Below are positions 34,155-43,627 of a DNA stretch of 64,000 bases, in pieces; the first letter of the stretch is position 1, and every line of letters begins with the position of its first letter. Source of the stretch: Bacillus salipaludis. Lineage in GTDB: Bacteria; Bacillota; Bacilli; Bacillales_B; DSM-18226. Both the position numbers and the translations under genes were made by a program. The stretch spans positions 248,001 to 312,000 of the forward strand of contig NZ_SMYO01000008.1 in NCBI RefSeq assembly GCF_004358205.1. Direction: 5' to 3'. Below the pieces are notes generated by a model. The model ran no database searches and was not told the origin of the DNA. It saw only the letters and a program-made list of their open reading frames with translations.

Positions 34155-35542
34155 GGTACTCGGATCGTAAACTTGCTTCCTTTTCCTATTTCGCTGGAAA
34201 CTTTAATGGTGCCGTTATGGGTTTCTACGATCCATTTGGCGATGGAGAGTCCGAGACCATGGCCACTCATTTGGCGTGAGCGGGATTTATCTGATCGATA
34301 GAAACGTTCGAAAATTCGCTGGTAATCCACCTGCTTGATTCCAATTCCTGTATCCTCTACTTCGAGGCCAAGCGTATTCACCTCTTCAGAAATGGTTAGT
34401 TTAACATCTCCACCGTTTGGGGTGTATTTAATCGCATTGTCCAATAAAATATATAATAGCTGAGATAATCGTTCCGAATCCCCCACAACCTTCAGCGTTT
34501 CCGGGGCAGTCAAGGTTAACGTAATTTCCTTTGAGGCAGCTAGCGGCTGTACCGATTCGATTGCTTTGTCCGCAAAAAGGCGGAAGTCAAATAGTTCCGC
34601 TTTGAGTTCAATCTTGTTCGAATCCGAACGTGCAAGCGTTAGTAAATCACTGACTAACCGAGTCATCCGTTTCACTTCCTGCCTCATATTTGTAAGAAAC
34701 CTTCCTGACATCTCCTCTTTATTCGGTTCCATCGTCATTTCAATGGCATCAATAGAGGATAGCAGCACACTTAATGGGGTCCGCAATTCGTGAGAGGCAT
34801 CAGCCACAAATTCGCGTTGTCTTGCAAACGCTCCACTGATGGGAACCATCGCCCTTTTCGACATCAGCACACTGATCCATAACGCCCCTCCAAAAAATAC
34901 CCCTCCTAGAATGACAAGGATAATGAGAATCCAATGAAATAGCTTGTAGGTAAATGAGATATCTTTTCCTACAAACAACTTGCCAATATATTGGCCATTA
35001 TTATAGAGCGGCTGGCCTGCAATCATCAACTGCAGATCCTGTGCTTCCTCTCGCGGGTGAAACTCCCCCCTTATTCCCTTTCCATGCAGGCCCTCCTGTA
35101 TGCGCAAGGTTTCCTTTCGAATTTCCATCCCTGTTGGATTTAGGCTCTTCACAAGACTAAGTAATTCTGGTCGCAGCCGATGATCCGCCTCATTCCCCAT
35201 AACAAATTCTCCGTTTGAACTCACGACGTAGTAAAAATATTGATTCACTCCTGAAAAGATCACTTCTTGATTTTGAACATCATGGAGACCGTCCGAATTA
35301 TTTTTCAAAAAGTTTTTTTCAATAAAATTCGCTTCTTGGCTTACTAATGTTTGAAGTTCATGCTCCTGATTTTTAAGGATGGTCACATGGAGAACCGCAT
35401 AAACAATTAAAATAAAAAGGGTAAGAAACAAGATTAACAGACCACTATAAATTCGGGTTAATCGGCCTCGTGTACGGGTAAAAACATCCCTTTCGCTCAT
35501 ATTTAAAAATCCTCGAAGCAATGAACTAATTTTATGGTTCAA
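34142..35542 (-). CDS. Two-component sensor histidine kinase
   Basis: The 466-residue protein has membrane helices at 31-54 and 201-226 enclosing an extracellular sensor of about 145 residues. HisKA has the phosphorylated His251 in ASHELRTPLS. The N, G1 and G2 boxes are DNAIKYTPNG, DTGIGI and GLGLSI. No clear HAMP domain separates TM2 and HisKA. The gene overlaps the response-regulator gene by 11 bases. The C-terminal KIR and stop derive from a REP-like repeat. The signal is unknown. Confidence 0.9.
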   Translation of the reverse strand: MNHKISSLLRGFLNMSERDVFTRTRGRLTRIYSGLLILFLTLFILIVYAVLHVTILKNQEHELQTLVSQEANFIEKNFLKNNSDGLHDVQNQEVIFSGVNQYFYYVVSSNGEFVMGNEADHRLRPELLSLVKSLNPTGMEIRKETLRIQEGLHGKGIRGEFHPREEAQDLQLMIAGQPLYNNGQYIGKLFVGKDISFTYKLFHWILIILVILGGVFFGGALWISVLMSKRAMVPISGAFARQREFVADASHELRTPLSVLLSSIDAIEMTMEPNKEEMSGRFLTNMRQEVKRMTRLVSDLLTLARSDSNKIELKAELFDFRLFADKAIESVQPLAASKEITLTLTAPETLKVVGDSERLSQLLYILLDNAIKYTPNGGDVKLTISEEVNTLGLEVEDTGIGIKQVDYQRIFERFYRSDKSRSRQMSGHGLGLSIAKWIVETHNGTIKVSSEIGKGSKFTIRVPKIR

Positions 35543-36206
35543 TCTTATAGCCCACCCCTCTTATACTATGAAGTAAATCTTGCTTCCCCAAGCGGTCTAA
35601 TTTCTTTCTAATTAACTTCACCGTAGCATCAATCGTTTTCGGAGCTACTTCCGAATCTAAGCCCCATATCCGATCCAAAATAAGCTCGCGCGGCAAAACT
35701 TGTCCCTTATTTTGAATCAATAAGTCTAACAGCTGAAATTCCCGCGGACTAAGCTGAATCTCATTATTCCTGAAACGAACGGTCTGGCTTAAACGATTAA
35801 AGACTAAATCATTGACAGTGGTTTTTTCCTCCAATATTGGGGCATAGTTGCGACGTGAAAGAGCACGAAGCCGCGCCAACAACTCATCTATTTCAAAGGG
35901 CTTAACAAGATAATCGTCTGCACCGGAATCCAAGCCTTCAATTCGGTCTTGAACTGTGTCCTTCGCCGTTAACATCAAAATCGCACCGGAATAGCCATTT
36001 TTTCGGAGCCGTCTGCACACAGATACCCCATCACCATTTGGCATCATCCAATCCATTATTAGGACATCATAGTGAGAAAAGCTGGCGTAATCATAGGCAT
36101 CTTCTCCTTCCATCACCCACTCTACCTGATATCCTCCCTTCTTTTTTAACATATAGACAATTAATTCCCCTAAATTTACATCGTCCTCCGCCAATAATAT
36201 ATTCAT
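35532..36206 (-). CDS. OmpR family response regulator
   Basis: The 224-residue protein has a receiver domain with phosphoacceptor Asp52 (DVLIMDWMMP) and Lys102 (LVKPF), and a winged-helix DNA-binding domain ending with IRGVGYKIEP. It pairs with the overlapping kinase gene downstream. The start follows AAAGGAG. No regulated target is obvious next to it. Confidence 0.92.
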   Translation of the reverse strand: MNILLAEDDVNLGELIVYMLKKKGGYQVEWVMEGEDAYDYASFSHYDVLIMDWMMPNGDGVSVCRRLRKNGYSGAILMLTAKDTVQDRIEGLDSGADDYLVKPFEIDELLARLRALSRRNYAPILEEKTTVNDLVFNRLSQTVRFRNNEIQLSPREFQLLDLLIQNKGQVLPRELILDRIWGLDSEVAPKTIDATVKLIRKKLDRLGKQDLLHSIRGVGYKIEP

Positions 36207-36353
36207 GGAAAATTGACTCCTTTAATGTGGTTATTAACAGGAATCTACCAAAGAAACCTTTAGAAAAACTTAAAATAGGAAGCACTAAGATTAGTAGAGA
36301 ATTTAAAAAGAGTTATCGGGATGCCGAATATTTGATAGTGGAATTTTTTTCAT

Positions 36354-36421
36354 GGCTGTGTTATAGGACATTGTTGATTTTTTAACCCTAACGGAAATCA
36401 ACAGACAAGTTTAACACAGCC
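36354..36421. mobile_element. MITE-like element with 10-bp inverted ends and 8-bp target duplication
   Basis: A 68-base element has ends GGCTGTGTTA and TAACACAGCC, with internal complementary TTGTTGATTT and AAATCAACA. It is flanked on both sides by the same eight bases, TTTTTCAT (36346-36353 and 36422-36429). It has no coding capacity. A relative lies at 48512. Confidence 0.85.
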
Positions 36422-36435
36422 TTTTTCATAGTAGG

Positions 36436-36482
36436 AAAAAATGATAAAGAGCGGTTCTAATTACTTTAGGACCGCTCTCTTA
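36436..36482 (-). terminator. Terminator of the amine oxidase gene
   Basis: On the minus strand AAGAGAGCGGTCCTAA pairs with TTAGAACCGCTCTT and is followed by a T-rich stretch. Confidence 0.85.
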
Positions 36483-36501
36483 TTTAAACCTCTTCTCCCT
36501 T

Positions 36502-38031
36502 TTATAATTCATCAATCACTTCTTTTGCAGCCCTTTCACCTGATTCAACCGCTCCATTTAGATAACCTTGATAATGAATGGATGTATGCTCTCCGGCAAA
36601 GAAGATATTCCCTTCTCGTTCACCTTCAATTCCGGAAAATTTGGTATATTGACCGATTTTCCAAAACGAATAGGACCCTTTGGACCATTTGTTACTAAGC
36701 CAATGATCAATCGTAGATATGCCATTCCAGCTACTTATAGTGCCTGGAAGTACTGGTTCGAGCTTGTCCAAAAAACTTTTTGTAATTTCCTTTAATCGTT
36801 CTTCAGTTGGGGCAATCTGTTTAGCAGCGTGTCCTCCTCCTGTATAATTTACAAGAATTCCTGATTCCCCAGGTTGCGCCCGCGTTGATTCGAACGTTTG
36901 TTGATAACCAGTATCAGATAATGTATCGCCGTTATTCTTCTGCTCACACCAGAACCGATTGAAAAATTGAGCATGAAGCTTCGTATTTACCCCCATTCCA
37001 AGTTCTTTAATCGCCACTATTTTTAAGTCACGAAATTTTGCATTCTCATAATCTATGCTTCTTAAAATATTAAAAGGAAGACAAAGAATTACTTTATCTG
37101 CCAAAACAGTCCATTCTTTTTCTTTATTTCGAAAAACAAGCTTTATTTCTTCCTTTTGTTCGATTCTTAACAGTTCAGAATTAAATCGAATTTGTCCGGC
37201 TAGATTCTGGGCTAATAATAGTGGAAGCTGATCATTACCGCCTCTTATATGAAATCGCTCATCAGAGTCTCCATACATTTGATAAGAATCGGTAAATCCT
37301 AATAGATATAGTAGATTTAATGCGCTTTGTACATGTGCATCTGCTCCAAATTCAATCGTGTAGGCCATGGTTAGTAATTGACCGAACCTAGAGTTGATGC
37401 CTCCAGAAACCGTTTCATTGATATAATCGACAATTGACATTTGGTCAAGCTCATAGCCACGTTCCGTGTAATGATTATATCTTGTGGTTTCTCCTGCTTC
37501 CTTAAGATCTCGTTGAAGTTTTGGATAAATTTCCGAAAAATCTTTAGTTGCTTCTTTAAAGGTATACGGTTTTCCATCAAAAAAGTAAACAGGTTCTGTA
37601 CCCTTAGATTCTGCCATTATCAAATTATCTATTTCCAATCCTAATTCTTCAGCTAACGCTTGAATCTCTCTATGGTTTGAATCAATTAACTCACCGCCAC
37701 ACTCGACAATTTGACCTTCTTTAAAATAATCTCTCCTTGTTCGGCAGCGCCCGCCCACCCGGTTGGTAGCCTCATATATTGTAGAAGGAATTCCTGCCTG
37801 CTTCAGCCGGTAGGCACAAGTAAGACCCGCCAGGCCTGCCCCTACAATCACGATTCTTGGATAATCTTGTGGTTCCTTATAAACATTCAAAGGCTGTTCT
37901 TTTTCGATTTTTCCATGGTTTGGAATAGAATGTAGTTGTCCAATAGCTTGTCCATTACTTTGTTTCTCCATTTCAGCACGAACTGTCACAAAGGCCATCT
38001 TCATCATTCTTGCTAATGGTGTATGTGCCAA
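36502..38031 (-). CDS. Flavin-containing amine oxidase family protein
   Basis: The 509-residue protein has the dinucleotide motif IVIVGAGLAGLTCAYRLKQAG from about 60, the monoamine-oxidase motif NRVGGRCRT, and the C-terminal FAD motif NIFFAGEHTSIHYQGYLNGA. Family members oxidise amines, polyamines or L-amino acids with release of peroxide. A leader of about 55 residues precedes the FAD domain, without a clear signal peptide. The TTG start at 38031 has AAAGGGG 10 bases upstream. It stands alone. The substrate is unknown. Confidence 0.87.
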   Translation of the reverse strand: MAHTPLARMMKMAFVTVRAEMEKQSNGQAIGQLHSIPNHGKIEKEQPLNVYKEPQDYPRIVIVGAGLAGLTCAYRLKQAGIPSTIYEATNRVGGRCRTRRDYFKEGQIVECGGELIDSNHREIQALAEELGLEIDNLIMAESKGTEPVYFFDGKPYTFKEATKDFSEIYPKLQRDLKEAGETTRYNHYTERGYELDQMSIVDYINETVSGGINSRFGQLLTMAYTIEFGADAHVQSALNLLYLLGFTDSYQMYGDSDERFHIRGGNDQLPLLLAQNLAGQIRFNSELLRIEQKEEIKLVFRNKEKEWTVLADKVILCLPFNILRSIDYENAKFRDLKIVAIKELGMGVNTKLHAQFFNRFWCEQKNNGDTLSDTGYQQTFESTRAQPGESGILVNYTGGGHAAKQIAPTEERLKEITKSFLDKLEPVLPGTISSWNGISTIDHWLSNKWSKGSYSFWKIGQYTKFSGIEGEREGNIFFAGEHTSIHYQGYLNGAVESGERAAKEVIDEL

Positions 38032-38170
38032 ATAAACATCAACCCCTTTTTACTTTGCTGCAATAATTTCTTGTAACAAAGTATGTAAGAGGAGTGAAAT
38101 TGCTGTAGGCTAGATGGTCAGAAAGTTAAAATTCGGTTAAAAATAGGGCTATTTATACGAAGATTTGATA

Positions 38171-38212
38171 AAAAAAGAGTGGCTCCTCCATGTTTGGCGG
38201 TACCACTCTTTT
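38171..38212 (-). terminator. Terminator of msrAB
   Basis: AAAAGAGTGG and CCACTCTTTT pair and are followed on the minus strand by T residues. The stem contains GAGTGGTACCGCC, which looks like the conserved T-box sequence by chance or descent. Confidence 0.85.
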
Positions 38213-38238
38213 ATCTTGATAAGAAAAATGATTAAAGA

Positions 38239-39204
38239 TTATGTAAACAACTTTGCAAATTGCCCATACCCCTCATCCTCGAGCTTGTTTTTAGGAACAA
38301 ACCTCAGGGCCGCCGAATTAATGCAATACCTCGCCCTGTCTGGACCCGGTCCATCATCAAAAACATGACCAAGATGCGAATCGGATGTTTTGCTGCGAAC
38401 CTCAATTCTCCGCATACCATGCGAAGTATCAAACTTTTCCTCCAGTTCATTGCGGCGCAGGGGCTTCGTGAAGCTAGGCCAGCCGCAGCCTGCATCATAT
38501 TTGTTCATGGAACTAAATAAGGGCTCCCCGGAAATGATATCTACATAAATACCTTCTTCGTCATGATTCCAGAATTCATTTTGAAACGGCGGCTCTGTTG
38601 CATTCTTTCTCGTTACCTCATACTGAAGCGGCGTTAACTCACTTCGCAGCTCGTCTTCACTTTTGCGCATCTTCCAGTTCTCACGAATAAAGCGTGCCCT
38701 GCCGGAACCTTCCCGATAAAGATTATAGTGAAACGGAAAAGTTTTATAATAATACTGATGCTTATCTTCCGCCCTGTAAAAAGGGCCAGCCGGAAGGATT
38801 TCCGTAACAATCGGTTTTTTAAAAAGGCCGCTTGCGGCAAGCTCTGCTTTTGAAGCTTCAGCTTGTTGTCTTTGGTCCTCATTATGGTAAAAAATAGCGG
38901 TCCGATAGGAGGTTCCTCGATCATTAAACTGCCCCTCCGCATCAGTCGGATCGATTTGCTGCCAAAACAGCTCCAGTAGTTTTTTATAAGAAAAGATGAC
39001 TGGATCAAACGTAATTTGAACCGCCTCATAATGTCCTGTCGTATTAGAACATACCTCTTGGTACGACGGATTTTCAGTATGCCCCCCCGTATACCCCGAA
39101 ACCACTTCCCTAATCCCTGGCTGCTCATCAAACGGCGAAACCATACACCAAAAACACCCGCCAGCAAACGTTGCAAGCTCGAATTGATTCTTCAATCCCA
39201 TCAT
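38239..39204 (-). CDS. msrAB: Fused peptide methionine sulfoxide reductase MsrA-MsrB
   Basis: The 321-residue protein has MsrA at about 8-160 (GGCFWC, catalytic Cys17) and MsrB at about 175-310 (GCGWPSF and the selenocysteine-equivalent Cys294 in [11 protein letters not shown]). The MsrB zinc CxxC pairs are absent, as in the zinc-free subclass. The enzyme repairs both S- and R-methionine sulfoxide in proteins. No signal peptide is visible, so it is cytoplasmic. The exact start (39204, 39201, or TTG 39195) is unclear because GGAGG is very close. It follows the flavin-module kinase gene by 148 bases. Confidence 0.93.
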   Translation of the reverse strand: MMGLKNQFELATFAGGCFWCMVSPFDEQPGIREVVSGYTGGHTENPSYQEVCSNTTGHYEAVQITFDPVIFSYKKLLELFWQQIDPTDAEGQFNDRGTSYRTAIFYHNEDQRQQAEASKAELAASGLFKKPIVTEILPAGPFYRAEDKHQYYYKTFPFHYNLYREGSGRARFIRENWKMRKSEDELRSELTPLQYEVTRKNATEPPFQNEFWNHDEEGIYVDIISGEPLFSSMNKYDAGCGWPSFTKPLRRNELEEKFDTSHGMRRIEVRSKTSDSHLGHVFDDGPGPDRARYCINSAALRFVPKNKLEDEGYGQFAKLFT

Positions 39205-39352
39205 TCCTCCATCTTTATTACATTATCTTCATAAATTGTACGACCTTAATTGATCCTGTGACCCTATTTTATACCAATGTTTAATTGCATCGAATACGCA
39301 ATGAAAAGGATCGCAACAAAAAGATAGGGTGGCAGCACACCCCAGATTACTA

Positions 39353-40612
39353 TCACAAGAAGCTTTCAGGTTTATTTCTTAGTGGGAAGCTTACGAAAAC
39401 ACGTGTTCCTTCGCCTTCTTTGCTCATAATTCGAATTTTTCCAGTATGTGATCGAACAATCCAATTGGCAATCGAAAGCCCTAAGCCTGATCCCTCTAAA
39501 TGACGAGTTCTGGATTTATCCCCACGGTAGTAACGGTCAAAAATATAGGGGAGATCACTTTTTGGTATCCCAATCCCAGTATCCGCTACCTCAATGACAG
39601 CACGTGAATTTTTCACATCTGCTTTAATAGTGATAACTCCATTCTCCCCCGTATACTTAAGGGCATTGTCTAACAGAATGACAAACAGCTGTTTCAGTCT
39701 CTCTTTATCCCCTATCATTTTGATTGGAAAGACTTCAGCGATTATCTGTATATTTTTTTGACTAGCCAGCGCTTTAAAATCTTTAATTACATGCTGAAGA
39801 ATCTCTTCCAGCATAATAGTCTCTTGGATCAACTGGATCTGGTCCGTGTCAGACCGAGCTAATGTCAATAAATCAGAAGTCATTTTTGACATGTAGTGAA
39901 TCTCTTGAATCGCCTGGTGAATGGTCTCACTTTCCTGTTCAATCGTATAATCCGGATGACGAAATAGATGTTCAAGATTTAATTTCATAACGGAAAGAGG
40001 TGTACGCAGTTCATGAGAAGCATCTGCCACAAACCGCTGTTGTTTTTCCCAGGACCTCTTGATGGGTATTAAGGCCTTATTAGCTAGATAGAGCCCAGCT
40101 AGTGCTGCAATAAACACACTTAATAAGGACCCAAAGCCAATGACCACCAATAAATGATCCAGCATTTCATTTTCACGTCTCAGATTATAAACAATTTGAA
40201 TATGCTGGACTGGTGAATATTCCCCATTCTTTGGTTCAGCCATCGTGATGACACGATAGGATTCTGCTCCAATCGCTACAGTTTGAAGACCTTTCTTCTT
40301 TAATAATGGTGAAAAATGAGCCGTATCCTTTAAAGAGAGCGTACTCTGTGGTATCACCTGGTAAAGTTTATTTCCCTTCTTCCAAAGTAAATAAACTAAC
40401 CGATGGTTCTCTTCCCGCTCTGGACTTAACTCCTTGCCGAGTTTCTCTCTCTCTCGCTGCAAATGATTTCGCTTTTCTAAAATAGTCTGATCCACTTGAT
40501 GGTATAAACTATAATGCGTATAAAAATAAATAATAGCCCCAAAAGCATTTTGAAGGATAAAAAATACAAGTGCATTCAGGATAACGAGCCGACGTTTAGT
40601 TTTTTTAAACAT
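39353..40612 (-). CDS. Sensor histidine kinase of the flavin electron-transfer operon
   Basis: The 419-residue protein has membrane helices at 9-31 and 151-176 enclosing a small extracellular domain of about 120 residues. His200 is in ASHELRTPLS, with N box DNALKYTG, DTGIGI, and GLGLSIANW. It begins ten bases after the response-regulator gene. It is the last gene of the FMN-binding/ApbE/NQR2-like operon, so it probably senses something that tells the cell to build that redox system. The signal is unknown. Confidence 0.9.
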   Translation of the reverse strand: MFKKTKRRLVILNALVFFILQNAFGAIIYFYTHYSLYHQVDQTILEKRNHLQREREKLGKELSPEREENHRLVYLLWKKGNKLYQVIPQSTLSLKDTAHFSPLLKKKGLQTVAIGAESYRVITMAEPKNGEYSPVQHIQIVYNLRRENEMLDHLLVVIGFGSLLSVFIAALAGLYLANKALIPIKRSWEKQQRFVADASHELRTPLSVMKLNLEHLFRHPDYTIEQESETIHQAIQEIHYMSKMTSDLLTLARSDTDQIQLIQETIMLEEILQHVIKDFKALASQKNIQIIAEVFPIKMIGDKERLKQLFVILLDNALKYTGENGVITIKADVKNSRAVIEVADTGIGIPKSDLPYIFDRYYRGDKSRTRHLEGSGLGLSIANWIVRSHTGKIRIMSKEGEGTRVFVSFPLRNKPESFL

Positions 40613-40621
40613 TGCTCTACC

Positions 40622-41293
40622 TTACTCCTTTAACATATACCCTACACCCCTTACGGTTCGAATCAACCGCTCAAGTTCAAAAGGGGCCAATTTTTTCCGT
40701 AAATAATGGATATAGAGTTCAACAATAGCGTCTGTCGTTTCACTCTCTATTCCCCAAACTCTTTGATAAATCTGATCTCGGGTTAGGATTTGCTCTTTAT
40801 TTTGTATAAGGTAAAAAAGAAGTTCAAATTCTTTAATCGTTAACTTTAGAGCCGTTTCATTTATAAAACCCTCATGCTGGTTGGTGTCTAAGAGAATGGG
40901 GCCATAGGTCATCTTTCCTTCGATTCCTATTTTCCCTGAGCGTCTAAGCAAGGATCGCACTCTCGCTAAAAACTCTTCTGTAGCAAAGGGTTTGACAATA
41001 TAATCATCCGCACCAAAGTCAAGACCCTTTACCTTATCTTCAATCCGGTCCTTTGCAGTCAGAAATAAGGTCGGGGATTGATGGCCTTCACTCCGCAGCT
41101 TTCTCATCACCGCGTATCCATCCATCATTGGCAGCATAATATCCAGCGTGATCAGATCGTACTCACCGGTCGAAGCCATAAAATACCCTTCTTCCCCGTT
41201 TTCAGCCTGGTCCACTTCGTACTGTTCTTCCTCTAATATTCTAGAAATGATCCTTCTTAAAGGTCCATCATCTTCTATGACCAATACACGCAT
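40622..41293 (-). CDS. OmpR family response regulator of the flavin electron-transfer operon
   Basis: The 223-residue protein has a receiver with Asp51 (LITLDIMLP) and Lys101 (IVKPF), and an OmpR winged helix ending RTVRGVGYMLKE. ATG 41293 gives the usual MRVLVIEDD start; ATG 41329, twelve codons upstream with GGGGG before it, is also possible. It follows the NQR2-like gene in the same direction. An 11-base-spaced direct repeat at the operon promoter (43628-43647) is a candidate binding site. Confidence 0.9.
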   Translation of the reverse strand: MRVLVIEDDGPLRRIISRILEEEQYEVDQAENGEEGYFMASTGEYDLITLDIMLPMMDGYAVMRKLRSEGHQSPTLFLTAKDRIEDKVKGLDFGADDYIVKPFATEEFLARVRSLLRRSGKIGIEGKMTYGPILLDTNQHEGFINETALKLTIKEFELLFYLIQNKEQILTRDQIYQRVWGIESETTDAIVELYIHYLRKKLAPFELERLIRTVRGVGYMLKE

Positions 41294-41386
41294 AGATGCC
41301 TGCCCACTCCCTTTCTTTCTATCCTGCATAGTTTGTCCCCCAATTATTTCAATATTTTAATCGTGATGCAAAGAATCTAGGCAGCT

Positions 41387-42214
41387 TTACAATTTACTAT
41401 CTGCCCTTTGTGTTTTTGTAACTTGCCTCATGGCGGATGCCTTTGAGTTAAAACATTTATTCCAATAGTTATAAAAATTCCCGGCAAATAAGCCGATAAA
41501 TAAATAGGTTAGTCCGCCGAAAAGGCCGTATATAATAACCCCTGAAACGGCAGCCAGTACGCCAAAGAAGATTTGCTGCTTATATTTTGCCGGTGAAGTT
41601 GGAGGATCTGTGAGCATGAAAAAGGCGAAAAATAGGGTTGCATTGATAAATGGCGGACGAAGAGCGTCTGCAGCATCTCCTTTACTTGATAAGCCAAGTA
41701 TAAGCAGTAATACAAAAAAGGTCCCTAAGAATGAAAATACCTGTGGAAATTTATTAACTCGTTCGGTTACAAAATAACCGCCAATTAAAAGAAACAAAAT
41801 AGTCCAGGCAGGAAGATCCCCAAAAGCCCCCCACCAGCTTTGGCCTGTTTGAAAAATAAAAATAGATAACAGTAATCCAAAAGCAGCAGGATTAACGATT
41901 GGTTTTTTCTTATATACTAATAGATGCTTGGACAAGATGGCGAGAATCGCTGTCCCTGCCACAACCATTCCAGATGTCGTAAAACTTAAGATAAGTGAAA
42001 TGATTAAGGCTGTTATTACTGTACTGTCCTTGCTGCTTCTTCTATCCAGAATTCTACATAAGATATAATCTACAAAGATTGATGCCACAATGGCGATCAT
42101 ACTGTTCTCTATCCCCAGCATACTTTTTGACCCAATAGATGCGATGAATAGATAAAAAACCATGGCTGTCGCGACATAACCCTTTGGTGTTTTGAACCAC
42201 TTTTTCCCCGACAC
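41387..42214 (-). CDS. NQR2/RnfD/RnfE family membrane protein
   Basis: The 275-residue protein has about nine membrane helices and the family phrases HLLVYKKKPIVNPAAFGLL and FFAFFMLTDPPTSP. RnfD and NqrB carry electrons across the membrane by flavins in the Rnf and Nqr complexes. This stand-alone homologue lacks the usual SGAT flavinylation site, and its partner subunits are absent. With the secreted FMN-binding protein and ApbE it fits a trans-membrane flavin electron conduit. The GTG start directly follows the ApbE stop, with GGAGGG inside the ApbE end. Confidence 0.85.
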   Translation of the reverse strand: MSGKKWFKTPKGYVATAMVFYLFIASIGSKSMLGIENSMIAIVASIFVDYILCRILDRRSSKDSTVITALIISLILSFTTSGMVVAGTAILAILSKHLLVYKKKPIVNPAAFGLLLSIFIFQTGQSWWGAFGDLPAWTILFLLIGGYFVTERVNKFPQVFSFLGTFFVLLLILGLSSKGDAADALRPPFINATLFFAFFMLTDPPTSPAKYKQQIFFGVLAAVSGVIIYGLFGGLTYLFIGLFAGNFYNYWNKCFNSKASAMRQVTKTQRADSKL

Positions 42215-43096
42215 TTAAATCCCTCCAACTTTATAAATCTGTAATTCTGATGTGATAAGGATCCCTTTTAAAGCTAGATGTTCAATTAATTGTTTTCCTT
42301 TTTTTACTCCAAGTAAAAAGGAAGCTGTTGAAAAGGCATCTGCCATCATTGCAAACGGTGCGATGACACTGCAGCTAATCCATTCATTTGGCGAACATTT
42401 TGTTTTCGGATTTACCAAATGATGTAAAATTAAATTATCTGGATTTCTCCGTTCATAGCTGCCAGATGTACAGACGGCTTCGTTTGATATCTCTATAGTT
42501 TCAATGATGGAATCCTTTTGGTACGGATGCTGGATTCCAATTTTCCATTTTTCTCCGTTGTCATCCAAACCGAATGCAAATAAATCGCCTCCAGCGTTAA
42601 TGACAAATCCCTTAAATTCCTTTAATTCATTAGCAGCCAGATCAATCGCGAACCCTTTTGCAACAGCTCCAAGATCAATGACCATCGGCTTTTTTAAGGT
42701 TACTGTATGATTGTACTGATCAAGTTCGATATCATGATAAGAAACCGAATCAGAAGAAACACTTTTCATCATCTGTCCAGAAAGATAGTGTCGATTAAAT
42801 CCATTCATTTCCATCATCTTTCCTACAGTAGGGTCAAATAGTCCATCCGTTAATTTAGCCATTTCAATCGCAATATAAAGAGGCTCAAATAGAAAAGGAC
42901 TGATTTTTACTGGTACTCCGATATTCTCACAAGCTCGTATTAGCTCACTTGATGAGCTGAAGCGGCTGCATGCCTGTTCTACATGCTGAAATGCCTCAAA
43001 GGCACGAGTTATTTTTGCTTCCGTCTCTTTCTTCGACTTATTGGAAACGACCTTTATGTCAACAACAGTATCCATGTACAATTTTGTTTTTTTCAT
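42215..43096 (-). CDS. apbE: FAD:protein FMN transferase (ApbE family)
   Basis: The 293-residue protein has the ApbE motifs: PVKISPFLFEPLYIAIEMAK, DPTVGKM, the binding loop DLGAVAKGFAID, VINAGGDLFAFG and the metal/FMN end MADAFSTASFLLG. ApbE attaches FMN covalently to Thr in target proteins. No lipoprotein signal is obvious, so it may act on the membrane face by another anchor. The target is almost certainly the FMN-binding protein encoded directly upstream. Confidence 0.92.
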   Translation of the reverse strand: MKKTKLYMDTVVDIKVVSNKSKKETEAKITRAFEAFQHVEQACSRFSSSSELIRACENIGVPVKISPFLFEPLYIAIEMAKLTDGLFDPTVGKMMEMNGFNRHYLSGQMMKSVSSDSVSYHDIELDQYNHTVTLKKPMVIDLGAVAKGFAIDLAANELKEFKGFVINAGGDLFAFGLDDNGEKWKIGIQHPYQKDSIIETIEISNEAVCTSGSYERRNPDNLILHHLVNPKTKCSPNEWISCSVIAPFAMMADAFSTASFLLGVKKGKQLIEHLALKGILITSELQIYKVGGI

Positions 43097-43099
43097 AGA

Positions 43100-43576
43100 T
43101 TATCCCTTCACGTTATGGGCTTGGGAAAGTGCATCCATCACAGCGTCCTCAAAAGCCTGTGTACTATAAGTGGCCCCAGAAACATTATTCACTTGTGCAC
43201 TTTGTTTTTGCACTACTTCATCAGGAAGTCCGACTATGTCACTTTCTGAATAATGCATTGCAAAATGGCTAATCTCTACGGTGGCAATTTTGTCATTCTT
43301 AATTGTCAAAGCTACATCAATAAATCCACGCCGATTCATACCTGTACCTGTAAACGTCCCATCCTTATAGATCCTTTTATTTTGCTTGTTCTTTTGTTCA
43401 CCGACCTTTTCATTAGAGTGATTTATTGTAATATGCCTAGCTTGAACATTCGCTGCAATATGGTGTAACGGCTGATCAATAGAAGCCTGCGTCTCTGTAG
43501 TAACAAATCCGGCAGCATAAGCCGCTGCAACAGCTGTAGAACAAAGAACAACCCACTTCTTATCCATTTTCTTCAT
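43100..43576 (-). CDS. Secreted FMN-binding domain protein with flavinylation motif
   Basis: The 158-residue protein has an N-terminal signal or anchor (residues 8-30), a linker of about 35 residues, then an FMN_bind domain from about 70. The motif VSGATYST at 132-139 matches the ApbE acceptor site, with Thr136 as the probable FMN-bearing residue. It should be an extracellular, covalently flavinylated electron carrier. It is the first gene of the operon, AGGAGG lies upstream, and apbE follows after three bases. Confidence 0.88.
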   Translation of the reverse strand: MKKMDKKWVVLCSTAVAAAYAAGFVTTETQASIDQPLHHIAANVQARHITINHSNEKVGEQKNKQNKRIYKDGTFTGTGMNRRGFIDVALTIKNDKIATVEISHFAMHYSESDIVGLPDEVVQKQSAQVNNVSGATYSTQAFEDAVMDALSQAHNVKG

Positions 43577-43627
43577 AAAAAATCCTCCTAACCAATTCCT
43601 CTATTCTCGGACAGTATATCCAGTCAA

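Noticed and set aside
38171..38212. T-box-like GAGTGGTACCGCC on the minus strand suggesting a T-box riboswitch upstream of the amine oxidase gene.
   Set aside because: It begins only about 25 bases after the msrAB stop, and no specifier stem, AG-bulge or other T-box element fits in that space. It works simply as the msrAB terminator.
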